The notes under the pieces: generated by a model
What the model was told of the DNA's origin: nothing
The model's database searches: none
Seen by the model: the letters and a program-made list of their open reading frames with translations, nothing else
Made by a program: the position numbers and the translations under genes
Origin: Neogemmobacter tilapiae
Lineage (GTDB): Bacteria > Pseudomonadota > Alphaproteobacteria > Rhodobacterales > Rhodobacteraceae
Reading direction: 5' to 3'
Length of the DNA: 64,000 bases
NCBI RefSeq assembly: GCF_014652215.1
Contig: NZ_BMYJ01000001.1
Coordinates: forward strand, 496,001-560,000
Shown here: positions 7,254-16,081 of the stretch, one piece after another
Layout: every line of letters starts with the position of its first letter
Numbering within the stretch: the stretch's first letter is position 1

Positions 7254-8429
7254 TCACTCCCCCTGAACGCCACCCTCGTCCACCTGCCCCGCCGCAGCCT
7301 CAATGGCCCGCCATTTTTCGACGTTCCGATTGTGGTCTTCCAAGGTCGTCGCAAAGGCGTGCCCCCCGGTCCCATCGGCCACGAAGTACAGGAAATCGGT
7401 CGTGTCCGGGTTCAGCGCGGCCATGATCGATTCCCGCCCCGGGTTCGCAATCGGGGTCGGCGGCAACCCGTCGATCACATAGGTATTATAGGGCGTTTCC
7501 CGCCGCAGCTCGCTCTGCCGCAGCCCCCGCCCCAGCGATCCCTCGCCCTTGGTGACCCCATAAATCACCGTCGGGTCCGTCTGCAACCGCATCCCTTGCC
7601 GCAGCCGGTTCACGAAAACGCTGGCCACCTGCGGCCGCTCGCTGGCGACCCCAGTTTCCTTTTCCACGATCGAGGCCATGATCAGCGCCTCTTCCGGCGT
7701 TTCATAGGGCAGATCCCCCGCTCGGGCCTCCCAAAGCTCCGCCAAGGTCGCCGCCTGCTTGGCGGTCATTTCGGCCAGCAACGCCGCCCTGTCACCGCCC
7801 CGGTCCACCTCATAGCTCCCCGGCGAAAGGCTGCCCTCGGGCGGCACATCCGCCACCTCGCCCGCCATGAAGCTGGCCTGCGACAGGGCATTCACAACCT
7901 GCCAGCTGGTCACCCCCTCGGCCAGCGTCACCCGGAACCGCAGATCCGGCGCATCGGCCACCTCGGTATATTCCGTCGGAACCTCGCCCGCCGGATCAAA
8001 GGCCACCACTTCGACAAAATTCTCCGTCGCCGGGTCCAGCTCGCGCAGTTGAACTTCCGCGGCGACCACCCCGATCCGCAGGTTCACCTCGCGCCCACAG
8101 GTCGAAGCCCCGCCCTGCGTCATCGCCCCCAGAACCTCGCCCATCGAGGCACCAGGCTGTACCAGATAGCTGCCGAATTTCAGCGCCTCGGCCTGACCGG
8201 AATAATCCGCCCCGATCCGGAAAATCCGCGCGTCGGAGATCACCCCTTGCTCGGCCAGCCTTGCACTGACCTTGCTCAGGCTATCCCCCCGCTCCACCCG
8301 CACACAGACCGCATCGGCCAATGGCCCCGGCCCGCGAAATTCCTGCCGCCCCCAGGCGATGATCCCCGCGACCACCACCAGCACGATGATGAACATCGTC
8401 AGCGCATTCGAGGCGACAGAACGCCACAT
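7254..8429 (-). CDS. mltG: Endolytic murein transglycosylase MltG (YceG)
   Basis: Cuts nascent glycan strands of peptidoglycan at the inner membrane and so sets strand length. The 391-residue protein has one N-terminal membrane helix (NALTMFIIVLVVVAGIIAW), a LysM-like segment (VERGDSLSKVSARLAEQGVI), and the YceG catalytic domain with the Glu in IMASIVEKETG followed by VASVFVNRLRQGMRLQTDP and VIYGVTKGEG. Start and the fabF stop overlap by one base (TGATG), so both are probably translated together. This fabF-mltG order is common in proteobacteria. Confidence 0.95.
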   Translation of the reverse strand: MWRSVASNALTMFIIVLVVVAGIIAWGRQEFRGPGPLADAVCVRVERGDSLSKVSARLAEQGVISDARIFRIGADYSGQAEALKFGSYLVQPGASMGEVLGAMTQGGASTCGREVNLRIGVVAAEVQLRELDPATENFVEVVAFDPAGEVPTEYTEVADAPDLRFRVTLAEGVTSWQVVNALSQASFMAGEVADVPPEGSLSPGSYEVDRGGDRAALLAEMTAKQAATLAELWEARAGDLPYETPEEALIMASIVEKETGVASERPQVASVFVNRLRQGMRLQTDPTVIYGVTKGEGSLGRGLRQSELRRETPYNTYVIDGLPPTPIANPGRESIMAALNPDTTDFLYFVADGTGGHAFATTLEDHNRNVEKWRAIEAAAGQVDEGGVQGE

Positions 8430-9691
8430 CAGTCTTTCACCCGCCCGAGAACGACGCTCGCATTCGTGCCGCCAAAGCCGAACGAGTTCGACAGCGCGAT
8501 GTCGATTTTCCGCTTCACCGCTTTGTTCGGCGCCAGGTCCAAACGCGGCGCGACTGCCGGATTGTCCAGATTGATCGTCGGCGGCGCCACCTGATCGCGG
8601 ATCGCCAGAATGCAGAAGATCGCCTCGACAGCCCCTGCCGCCCCCAACAAGTGCCCAATCGACGACTTCGTCGAGGACATCGTGGCTTTGTCTGCCGCAT
8701 CGCCCATCAGTCGCTCCACCGCGCCCAGTTCGATCGTATCGGCCATCGTGCTGGTGCCGTGGGCGTTGATGTAATCGATCTGGTCCGGCGTCACGCCCGC
8801 CCGCGCCAGGGCGGCCTGCATAGACCGATAGCCGCCATCCCCATCCTCGGAGGGGGCCGTGATGTGATAGGCATCGCCTGACAGGCCATAGCCCAGCACC
8901 TCGGCATAGATCTTGGCCCCCCGTGCTTTCGCGTGTTCGTATTCCTCCAGCACCACCACGCCCGCGCCTTCGCCCATGACAAAGCCATCGCGGTCGGCGT
9001 CATAGGGCCGACTGGCCTTGGTCGGATCATCCGCCCGTTTCGTCGACAACGCCTTGCAGGCGTTGAAACCCGCAATCCCGATTTCGCTGATCGGCGCCTC
9101 AGCCCCACCGGCCACCATCACATCGGCATCGCCCCATTGGATCAGCCGCGCCGCATCGCCAATGGCATGGGCGCCTGTTGAACAGGCCGTCACCACCGCA
9201 TGGTTCGGCCCCTTGAACCCGAAACGAATGCCCACCTGACCGGAAATCAGGTTGATCAGACTGCCCGGAATAAAGAACGGTGAAACCCGTTTCGGCCCCT
9301 TCTCCTTGATCAGCACCGCCGTTTCAGCAATCGAGGTCAGCCCCCCGATGCCCGAGCCAATCATCACGCCCGTCCGCAGCTTTTCTTCGTCCGAAGGATT
9401 GTCCCAACCCGCATCCCGCACCGCCTGAATGGCGGCGGCCATGCCATAAAGGATAAAGTCATCCACCTTGCGGCGGTCCTTTGGCTCCATCCAGTCGTCC
9501 GGGTTAAAGGTGCCGTTGCTGCCATCGCCAAAGGGAATCTCGCAGGCGTATTGCGTCACCACGTTCGTCGTATCGAACCGCGTGATCGGCCCAGCCCCCG
9601 ATTGGCCCGCCAACAGGCGCGACCAGGTTTCCTCGACCCCCGAGGCCAAAGGCGTAACCATTCCCAGACCCGTGACAACAACCCGACGCAT
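8429..9691 (-). CDS. fabF: 3-oxoacyl-[acyl-carrier-protein] synthase II
   Basis: Condensing enzyme that elongates acyl-ACP with malonyl-ACP in fatty acid synthesis. The protein has 420 residues. The active-site Cys is C170 in VVTACSTGAHAIGDA; the two His come from NAHGTST and SSIGHLLGAAG, and the GFGGTN loop is near the C-terminus (SNSFGFGGTNASVVLG). The start MRRVVVTGLGMVTP is the family norm; the frame is open farther upstream to 9859 but that part has no family match. Cotranscribed with mltG. Confidence 0.97.
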   Translation of the reverse strand: MRRVVVTGLGMVTPLASGVEETWSRLLAGQSGAGPITRFDTTNVVTQYACEIPFGDGSNGTFNPDDWMEPKDRRKVDDFILYGMAAAIQAVRDAGWDNPSDEEKLRTGVMIGSGIGGLTSIAETAVLIKEKGPKRVSPFFIPGSLINLISGQVGIRFGFKGPNHAVVTACSTGAHAIGDAARLIQWGDADVMVAGGAEAPISEIGIAGFNACKALSTKRADDPTKASRPYDADRDGFVMGEGAGVVVLEEYEHAKARGAKIYAEVLGYGLSGDAYHITAPSEDGDGGYRSMQAALARAGVTPDQIDYINAHGTSTMADTIELGAVERLMGDAADKATMSSTKSSIGHLLGAAGAVEAIFCILAIRDQVAPPTINLDNPAVAPRLDLAPNKAVKRKIDIALSNSFGFGGTNASVVLGRVKD

Positions 9692-9783
9692 GCAGACAGC
9701 CCCTTCAGACGTTAGACCGTTGGACTGATACACGCCCCAAAGCCGCCGCGCAACCAAGCGGCAGCGGCGCGGGCCATATCCTG

Positions 9784-10326
9784 CTAGGGGCCCTTTGCAG
9801 CAAAGGCGTCGATCACCGCCAGATCCAGATGATCCCCCGCATCCTTGCCATAAAAGCAATGGGCCAGCCGCCCGGTTTCATCCAACAGGAAATCGGCCGG
9901 CACCCGATGCACCGGCCCGTTCGTCCGTCCCGGCAGGAACCCTTTCGCCATCGCCTGACCCACGACTGACAGCCGCGCACCGCCCCGCAGGAACCCCAGC
10001 CAACTGGTTTCCACACCATAGCTTTTGTAAAACGCCATGCGCGCATCCGGCACCATCGGAAACGGCGCATCCTGTCGCCCGACATAGCGCCGCATTTCAC
10101 GCGGTGGGGACTGGAAGACCGCAATCACCTCCAACCCCTTGCCCTGCCATTCCGCATGACGCCGAATGACCGCGTTGATCCGCATGTTGCACAAGGGGCA
10201 TGAGGCATAGCGGTAAAACGACAGCAACACCTTTCGTCCCCGCAAGGCCGTCACGGAAACCGGCTGGTCGAAAAGATCCATCGTTTCAAAGGCGGGGGCC
10301 ATCTGCCCCACAACAAGTCTGGTCAT
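9784..10326 (-). CDS. Peroxiredoxin/thioredoxin-like redoxin domain protein
   Basis: A 180-residue AhpC/TSA-fold protein. MTRLVVGQMAPAFETMDL opens the fold, and KVLLSFYRYASCPLCNMRI contains a CPLC motif at the position of the peroxidatic cysteine. Later parts include FPMVPDARMAFYKSYGVE and DFLLDETGRL. It probably reduces peroxide or thiols in the cytoplasm, since no signal peptide is seen. It is the last gene of the TetR-epimerase-redoxin operon, 11 bp after the epimerase gene. The start at 10326 was preferred to a longer frame reaching back into the epimerase gene. Confidence 0.8.
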   Translation of the reverse strand: MTRLVVGQMAPAFETMDLFDQPVSVTALRGRKVLLSFYRYASCPLCNMRINAVIRRHAEWQGKGLEVIAVFQSPPREMRRYVGRQDAPFPMVPDARMAFYKSYGVETSWLGFLRGGARLSVVGQAMAKGFLPGRTNGPVHRVPADFLLDETGRLAHCFYGKDAGDHLDLAVIDAFAAKGP

Positions 10327-10337
10327 TTTGTTTGCTT

Positions 10338-11375
10338 TCAGTTCGCTGTGGCCGGGATTGCCTGATTCAAGGCAGGCCAACGGAAGCCGTCCTTCCGCCG
10401 TTCCGCCACCGATTCCGCCACCGCCTGACGCCAATCCCCCTTGGGCGCATAGCCCAAAGCATCGCGCGCATGGTCAATCGGGCAGTTCCAATCCTCGCTG
10501 ACATGAACAATGGACCGTGTCAGGAACGGGGTGGGTGTCGGCAAAGCCTCCATCAATCGGCCAAAGACATAGCCCGACCAATAGGGCGCATGCAGCAAGG
10601 GGGCCGGAACACGCGCTTCCCGGGCAATATGGCTGATGACCTGGCGGATGGTCGGCAAAGCGCCCGAATGGATGTTGAAACTTTCATAGGGCTGCAACCC
10701 TTCAACCGTTGCCGCCAAGGCGAAAGCCTGCCCCATGTCTTCGGCCGTCACCAAGGGCATCCGCGCCCGGGCCATCCCCAGCCAAGGCACCAACCGTGTT
10801 TTCAGGCGGGGGATGATCGCCGGAACCAGACCCAGGCTGTTGCCCTGCCCCACGAAATGGCCAAGCCGCATGTTGAAGGTCCGGAACGACGGGCTGGCCA
10901 TCTCTTGCATGCGCCGATCCACATCAATCAGCGCATCGACATGCGGCCAGAAACCCGTCTTGCGCGAGGGTGCAAAATCATCAATCGCCGATCCCTTCGA
11001 CCCCCGATCCGCCACAGCGACGGTCGAGGCCAAAAGGAACCGCCCTACGCCCGCCTTCTGGCCTTGTTCCAGCAGGTCAAGGGCCGGGGTCAGGAACAAT
11101 TCGCGTTCCTGTTTGGCATGACCCCAAAAGGCCCCCCAGGTCCCCGCATGGCAAACCGCGTCAACGCCCTGCACCACCGCCGCGCGATAGCCCGCATCGG
11201 TCAGATCCCCCAAACGCACCTCACCGTGAAAGCCGTCAGGCAGCTTGCTGCGGTCACGGCAGGCGGCCACGGCTTCAACCCCCTGATCGCGCAAAGCCCC
11301 AAGTATCCGACGCCCCAGAAAACCTGTCGCCCCCGTCACCAAAACCCGTGTCACCGCAGGATCGCGCTGTTTCAT
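10338..11375 (-). CDS. NAD-dependent epimerase/dehydratase-like protein, catalytic Tyr/Lys not evident
   Basis: A 345-residue extended short-chain dehydrogenase fold. The nucleotide-binding motif is GATGFLG near residue 15 (VLVTGATGFLGRRILGAL), with LGDLTD and DAVCHAGTW following. At the place where these enzymes normally show YxxxK, after FLLASTVAVADRG, the sequence reads HVDALIDVDRRMQEM with neither Tyr nor Lys in register, so it may bind NAD(P) without classical epimerase chemistry. The start overlaps the TetR gene stop by ATGA. Regulation by that TetR protein is likely; the substrate is unknown. Confidence 0.78.
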   Translation of the reverse strand: MKQRDPAVTRVLVTGATGFLGRRILGALRDQGVEAVAACRDRSKLPDGFHGEVRLGDLTDAGYRAAVVQGVDAVCHAGTWGAFWGHAKQERELFLTPALDLLEQGQKAGVGRFLLASTVAVADRGSKGSAIDDFAPSRKTGFWPHVDALIDVDRRMQEMASPSFRTFNMRLGHFVGQGNSLGLVPAIIPRLKTRLVPWLGMARARMPLVTAEDMGQAFALAATVEGLQPYESFNIHSGALPTIRQVISHIAREARVPAPLLHAPYWSGYVFGRLMEALPTPTPFLTRSIVHVSEDWNCPIDHARDALGYAPKGDWRQAVAESVAERRKDGFRWPALNQAIPATAN

Positions 11376-11965
11376 CCTTGAACTCCCTGTTGGGCTTGGC
11401 TTGCAGCCAGCCGATCAATCTGCGCCAACACCTCGGCCACGACTTCGTCGATGAAACCGGCCTCGCCGGTCGCATGCGCCATCATCGCCGCACCTTCCAG
11501 TTTCACCAGAAGCATCCGCCCTTGCGCCCCGGCTTGGCCCGGCTCCAGCCCCAGCGCTTCGAACTGCTGCCCCGCCCAGGCCGACATGCCCCCCAGCACC
11601 GCCCCCATCCGCAGCCCCAGGGAACCCGGCTCTTTGCGCAGTTGTGCGGAAAGCGTTCCAATCGGGCAGCCAAAGCGCATCAACCCTTCCCGATTGCCCA
11701 GCACAAAGCCAACAAAAGCCCGCAGCGCCGCTTGCGGCCCGCCTGCAGCTTCGAACCCGACCACGCAGACCGCCATCTGGTCCTCCATCCGTTCCACGAT
11801 CGAGGCCACCATGTCGTCCCGCGTCTTGTAATAGTAATAGAGCCCCCCCAACGGCATTCCCGCCGCTTCGGCCACATGCGCCAAGGTCAGGCCCGACAGC
11901 CCGGATTGATAGGCCACCCGCACCGCCGCATCCTGCAATTCGCCCCGTCTGTCTGACCTTGCCAT
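11372..11965 (-). CDS. TetR/AcrR family repressor
   Basis: A 197-residue regulator. The N-terminal helix-turn-helix is GLTLAHVAEAAGMPLGGLYY followed by YYKTRDDMVASIVERM, and the rest is a ligand domain with a Cys (RFGCPIG). An ATG at 11977 is in frame, but GGAGG lies five bases before the ATG at 11965 and nothing precedes the 11977 one, so 11965 is called. A perfect palindrome lies 16 bp upstream. It heads an operon with the epimerase (ATGA overlap) and the redoxin, which it likely represses together with itself in response to an electrophile or lipid-like ligand (inference). Confidence 0.9.
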   Translation of the reverse strand: MARSDRRGELQDAAVRVAYQSGLSGLTLAHVAEAAGMPLGGLYYYYKTRDDMVASIVERMEDQMAVCVVGFEAAGGPQAALRAFVGFVLGNREGLMRFGCPIGTLSAQLRKEPGSLGLRMGAVLGGMSAWAGQQFEALGLEPGQAGAQGRMLLVKLEGAAMMAHATGEAGFIDEVVAEVLAQIDRLAASQAQQGVQG

Positions 11966-11980
11966 TTTCGCCTCCATTTA

Positions 11981-12000
11981 TAAGTAAGAAAACTTACTTA
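11981..12000. promoter_or_regulatory. Candidate TetR operator
   Basis: Perfect inverted repeat TAAGTAAG / CTTACTTA with a 4-base AAAA spacer, directly upstream of the TetR start. Size and symmetry fit autoregulation by a TetR dimer. Confidence 0.75.
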
Positions 12001-12110
12001 ATTCTGAAAGTCAAGCCTGCCTTTGGAAATCCTTCCGCGGCCGCCGGTTCAAGCGAAGGCCCCAAAGGGGCCCGAGCGCGAACCGCCCCCCGTTTCAAAT
12101 GCGCAAAAGA

Positions 12111-12143
12111 AAACGGCGCCGGCCTAAGGGGCCGACGCCGTTT
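12111..12143 (-). terminator. Rho-independent terminator of acpP
   Basis: Inverted repeat AAACGGCG(C)CGGCC / GGCCG(A)CGCCGTTT. Read on the minus strand it is followed by a T-rich run (TTTTCTTTT), 20 bp past the acpP stop. Confidence 0.8.
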
Positions 12144-12165
12144 CAAATTCAAACCGAAAGACGGA

Positions 12166-12399
12166 TCAGGCGGCTTTCGAGATAAAGCCCACTGCATCGC
12201 CGAAGGTCTGGATGGTTTCGGCGGCATCATCCGGAATCTCGATCCCGAATTCTTCTTCAAACGCCATCACCAGTTCCACGGTGTCCAGGCTGTCTGCGCC
12301 CAGATCGTCGATGAACGATGCGTTCTCGGTCACTTTCTCGGCTTCGACGCCCAGATGCTCGACGACGATTTTCTTCACGCGCTCTGCGATGTCGCTCAT
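12166..12399 (-). CDS. acpP: Acyl carrier protein
   Basis: Carries growing acyl chains on a 4'-phosphopantetheine arm in the cytoplasm. A 77-residue acidic helical protein; Ser37 in [19 protein letters not shown] is the attachment site. The start [12 protein letters not shown] is the family norm; a longer frame to 12468 is not supported. It has its own terminator, so acpP is probably expressed separately from fabF, which in many genomes follows directly but here is 2.4 kb away. Confidence 0.97.
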   Translation of the reverse strand: MSDIAERVKKIVVEHLGVEAEKVTENASFIDDLGADSLDTVELVMAFEEEFGIEIPDDAAETIQTFGDAVGFISKAA

Positions 12400-12571
12400 G
12401 TCCGTTCCTCGCTTTGTGCCGGGCTTATGCTCGGCCTTTGAATACCATCCCCAAGGCACACACCCCAAGGCCGCTGCTGCGCCATGTTAGCGCCCCAGCA
12501 GGATCGCGCCGCCTATAGCACAGTCTTGACCGCAGACAAGCCATTTCACAAGCCTGTTGTCGCATCCTCGC

Positions 12572-15205
12572 CTATTCCAGCGGCAGGGCATTGGCTACCC
12601 AGGCCTCTTCCCCACCCCGATACCACAGCACCGAAGCATAACGCCCCAGCGCCGCGGCGCGCAGCGCACCATTGTAAGATGATCGGTCATTCGGCCCATT
12701 GCCGAAAAAGATCAGATGAACGCCGGTGTTGCCGCCCGTCACCTCGTTCAGCCAGCCGTCGATGTTTGCTTGGAACGTATCCGTCAGACTGCCGTCCCGC
12801 CCGGCCAAAGGTTCGATCAAGGCGCCCGGCAGGCTTTGCCCTTCGCCCCGCGTGTCGATCAAGACCCACTGCTGCCCGTCGTCGGTCAACAGCGTCGCCA
12901 CGTCCTCGGTCGTCACGATCCGGGCGGTCGCATGGCCGTTCGGCGTCGGCCCCCGGCCCGGCGCTGGAAACAGAACCCGCGTCACCGGAACGCCCATATC
13001 GGCCAGTTCGTCAAAGGGTTGCGCGCCGGTAGCGCCCCCTGTTTGCCCCCCCGCCTGCCCTTCCACGAATGGCGCGGTGCTGGCCCCTAGATTGCCCTGG
13101 CCGCTGACCGTGCCGCCTGTGCCCGTCGCCTGTTGCGCCGTCCCTGCCGCATAGCCGCCTTGCGTGCCCATCTCGATATCTGAAATCATCACGATCAGAT
13201 ATTCGATCAGGTCATAGCACATGGTGACCGAGCCTTCGCTGGGGCTATACCAAGCGTTCAACTCGCCGCAATCCTTGAAGATCACCGGAATGTCGCGCGG
13301 CAGAGCATAATCGGCGGACAAGCCGTCAAGATAGCCTTGGAAGGTCCCCGAATCCCCGATGATGGTCTTGACGAAATTGCCCACCTGACGGCTGGAGGGC
13401 TCAAACTGCGCCACCAGCTTGGCCCCCGGCGCGTCGCGCCCCAACATTCCCTCGGGATAATACTCACTGACCCGCGTATGCGGCGCCAGAATTGTCCGCC
13501 AGGCACGGTTCTGCTTGGTGAACTCCTCGCCACAGCGCGACAGCGTGCGTTCATCCATATTGACCGCCTCGGCAATGCCGCCGAACAGGCCCGGATTGCC
13601 GCCATAGATCACGCAATAGGTATTGCGGAACCGCTTTAGATCCGCCGTATGCTCATCCTGCCACGGCACGCCCGACTGACCCTGCTGCTCGGCCATCATC
13701 CCGCTGTAATACCATTGCAGGGCCGCATACAAAGCCATGTCTTGGTTGATCTTGTTCGCCTCGGCGCTGCCGCCGTCCAAGGCCCCCGGCGAGGAAATCC
13801 TGAGCGCCGAGAAAATATCCACCGCATCCTCTTCTGGCCCGGTCGAGGGCAATTGCAACTCGCCGATCAGCGCGTGGCCGAACTCATGCAGGAAAATGCC
13901 CGTCAGAACCCCCAGATAGGTCGAGGTGATCCGCCCCGATTCGCCGTCAAACATCGGCAGGGGCCCACCGCCATCACCCGAGGCCGCCGCCACCTCGCCC
14001 GTGCCAGTCTGCTGCTGGATGTTCGACACATGAAAGCCCGAAACAAAGAACCGCCCCGGATTATAGGCGACGACACCGATTTCCGTGCCCTGGGCGGGAT
14101 GCCCGTCAATCTGGCCCAGAACCTGCCCGTTCACCTGAAACTGCACCGAACCTGGGAATTCCGAAAGTGAGACGATGTCGGAACCGTCCATTTTGGCCAC
14201 ACCATTCAGGCGTCCGATTTCCTGCACATCGCTGCCAACAAAGCAGGTCAGCACAGCGTTCGCCTGCGCCGTGATTTCGCCCAGACAGGAATTGCCGTTG
14301 TCGCGGTTCTGGATCATCAGCCCAAAGGTCGAACTGGCGATGTCTTCCGCGCTCATCTGTTCGGTCGGGTAAAACGCCCCCTGCACGGAACTGACCCGCC
14401 CGTTCTGGTCGGCCCAGCCGACATCGACCACATAGCCAAAGGTATCGTTCTGGGCGCCCGCGTTTTCCAGCACGAACCAGCCGTCTTGGGTATAGGCCGA
14501 CCAGCCTTCACGGACGGGCTTTGTCGCCACCACATCGGCAAAGGGCTGACCCATAATCCGCGCCACTTCGGGATCACCCGCCCCGGTGGCTTGCCCCCCC
14601 GTTCCCAGCCCGCCCCCTTCGGCAGGCACGTCAAAGATGGCAAAATCGGCCACCGCAAACTGCCCCCGGTCATAGGTCATGAGGCCGATGTCGGCGCCCA
14701 AGGCGGCAGAGCCCGCGATTTCGCCGATCACCTGCCCGTTCACACTGAACTGGGCCGCGCCCGGAATTTCCAGCACTTCCAGAACGTCCGAACCATCCAT
14801 CCGGGCGACGCCTGTCACATTCGCGATGGTGTTCGACTGACCATTCTCGTTGCAGAACAGCACGGCGCTGCCGCCCACCGTCACCTCGGCCACGCAGATC
14901 GCCCCGGCCTGCGGGTTTTCAAAGACGATGCCCGTGGCCGCTGTGCCCTCATCGGCCTGCATTGCCACATTGACCTGCGTCACGCGCCCCGAGTCTGGCG
15001 CTTGGCCCGCATTCACCGAAAGGACCAGTTCCGCCCCATCCTGATCATTGCGCAGGATGAACCATTCCCCTTCGACCGAACCCGACCAAGACCCCGTGAT
15101 TCCGGTCTCGGCCACCCCGGCCAAGGGGCCCAGCATGGTTTCATGATCGGCAAGGGCCGGGCCACCCAGGGCCAGCAAAGAGACGGCAAAAAAGAATCGG
15201 GTCAT
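12572..15205 (-). CDS. Secreted DUF4344-type metallopeptidase with duplicated N-terminal domain and rhodanese-like C-terminus
   Basis: An 877-residue exported protein. A signal peptide is at 1-19 (FFFAVSLLALGGPALA). Two copies of a beta-rich domain follow, about 30-195 and 225-395: both contain G(V/Y) ... D(G/Q)xxGRV, ARMDGSD / AKMDGSD, FSVNGQVIGEI / FQVNGQVLGQI and YDRGQFAVADF / YNPGRFFVSGF. The metallopeptidase core begins near 425; HEFGH at 440-444 is the zinc motif and the acidic EED shortly after may be the third ligand. From about 770 a rhodanese-like fold appears (WVLIDTRGEG, LPGALIEPLAG, VHLIFFGNGPNDRSS, WYRGGEEAWVANALP); the usual active Cys is absent. A Gly/Gln/Thr-rich linker joins the parts. 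It lies between fabG and acpP but faces the periplasm, so it is not expected to take part in fatty-acid synthesis. Confidence 0.82.
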   Translation of the reverse strand: MTRFFFAVSLLALGGPALADHETMLGPLAGVAETGITGSWSGSVEGEWFILRNDQDGAELVLSVNAGQAPDSGRVTQVNVAMQADEGTAATGIVFENPQAGAICVAEVTVGGSAVLFCNENGQSNTIANVTGVARMDGSDVLEVLEIPGAAQFSVNGQVIGEIAGSAALGADIGLMTYDRGQFAVADFAIFDVPAEGGGLGTGGQATGAGDPEVARIMGQPFADVVATKPVREGWSAYTQDGWFVLENAGAQNDTFGYVVDVGWADQNGRVSSVQGAFYPTEQMSAEDIASSTFGLMIQNRDNGNSCLGEITAQANAVLTCFVGSDVQEIGRLNGVAKMDGSDIVSLSEFPGSVQFQVNGQVLGQIDGHPAQGTEIGVVAYNPGRFFVSGFHVSNIQQQTGTGEVAAASGDGGGPLPMFDGESGRITSTYLGVLTGIFLHEFGHALIGELQLPSTGPEEDAVDIFSALRISSPGALDGGSAEANKINQDMALYAALQWYYSGMMAEQQGQSGVPWQDEHTADLKRFRNTYCVIYGGNPGLFGGIAEAVNMDERTLSRCGEEFTKQNRAWRTILAPHTRVSEYYPEGMLGRDAPGAKLVAQFEPSSRQVGNFVKTIIGDSGTFQGYLDGLSADYALPRDIPVIFKDCGELNAWYSPSEGSVTMCYDLIEYLIVMISDIEMGTQGGYAAGTAQQATGTGGTVSGQGNLGASTAPFVEGQAGGQTGGATGAQPFDELADMGVPVTRVLFPAPGRGPTPNGHATARIVTTEDVATLLTDDGQQWVLIDTRGEGQSLPGALIEPLAGRDGSLTDTFQANIDGWLNEVTGGNTGVHLIFFGNGPNDRSSYNGALRAAALGRYASVLWYRGGEEAWVANALPLE

Positions 15206-15264
15206 CGAAAAGCCTCCACAACAATGAAGGGCCGTCCCCACGGCCCGCCGCCGCCGTCACACCC

Positions 15265-16002
15265 CTACATCATGGCCATACCGCCGTTCACGTGCAAGAC
15301 TGTTCCGGTGACATAACCCGCCTCAAGACTGGCAAGATACAGCACCGCCGCCGCGATTTCTTCGGATGTGCCCATCCGGCCTGCGGGAACCTGCCCCAAA
15401 ATCTTGCCTTTCTGTTCGTCGTTCAGCTTGTCGGTCATCGCCGTGGTGATGAAACCCGGGGCAACGCAGTTCACGGTGATTCCCCGGCTTGCGACCTCGG
15501 CCGCCAAGGATTTCGACATACCGACCATCCCGGCCTTGCTGGCCGCATAGTTGCCCTGCCCGGCATTCCCCGTCGCCCCCACGACGGACGAAATGTTTAC
15601 AATCCGCCCCCAGCGCGCTTTCATCATGCCGCGGATCACCCCCCGGCACAGCCGGAAGGTTGAGGTCAGGTTCACGTCGATCACCGACTGCCATTCCTCA
15701 TCCGACATACGCATGAACAGATTGTCCTTGGTGATGCCCGCATTGTTCACCAGCACATCCACCGACCCCATCACCTCGGCCGCTTGTTTCGGCAAAGCCT
15801 CCACCGCCGCCGCATCCGACAGGTTGCAGGTCAGCACATGCGCCCGCGAACCCAGTTCCGCCGCCAGTTCCTCCAAAGGCCCCAACCGCGTGCCCGAAAG
15901 CGTCACCGTCGCCCCCGCCTGATGCAGCCCCCGCGCAATCGCCGCCCCGATCCCGCCCGAAGCCCCGGTCACCAGCGCATTCTTACCCGTCAGATCAAAC
16001 AT
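15265..16002 (-). CDS. fabG: 3-oxoacyl-[acyl-carrier-protein] reductase
   Basis: NADPH-dependent reduction of 3-oxoacyl-ACP. The 245-residue short-chain dehydrogenase has TGASGGIG at 12-19, NNAG at 86-89 and the catalytic Ser139, Tyr152 and Lys156 (GNYAASKAG). The start at 16002 has AAGGA upstream; a further ATG at 16023 lies at the edge of the family A repeat and lacks a ribosome site. Downstream of fabD and separated from it by that repeat. Confidence 0.97.
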   Translation of the reverse strand: MFDLTGKNALVTGASGGIGAAIARGLHQAGATVTLSGTRLGPLEELAAELGSRAHVLTCNLSDAAAVEALPKQAAEVMGSVDVLVNNAGITKDNLFMRMSDEEWQSVIDVNLTSTFRLCRGVIRGMMKARWGRIVNISSVVGATGNAGQGNYAASKAGMVGMSKSLAAEVASRGITVNCVAPGFITTAMTDKLNDEQKGKILGQVPAGRMGTSEEIAAAVLYLASLEAGYVTGTVLHVNGGMAMM

Positions 16003-16020
16003 CTTGCCGTCCTTCTGTCT

Positions 16021-16075
16021 CATTCATCTTGCCAAAAATACCTCGGGGGGCGCGGGGGGCTGGCCCCCCGCCTTG
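16021..16075 (+). repeat. Dispersed intergenic repeat, family A (short copy)
   Basis: CATTCATCTTGCC then AAAAATACCTCGGGGGG followed by a G-run/C-run hairpin, filling the fabD-fabG gap. It contains only the first module of the longer copies at 2668 and 52286. Confidence 0.8.
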
Positions 16076-16081
16076 GCCCGA

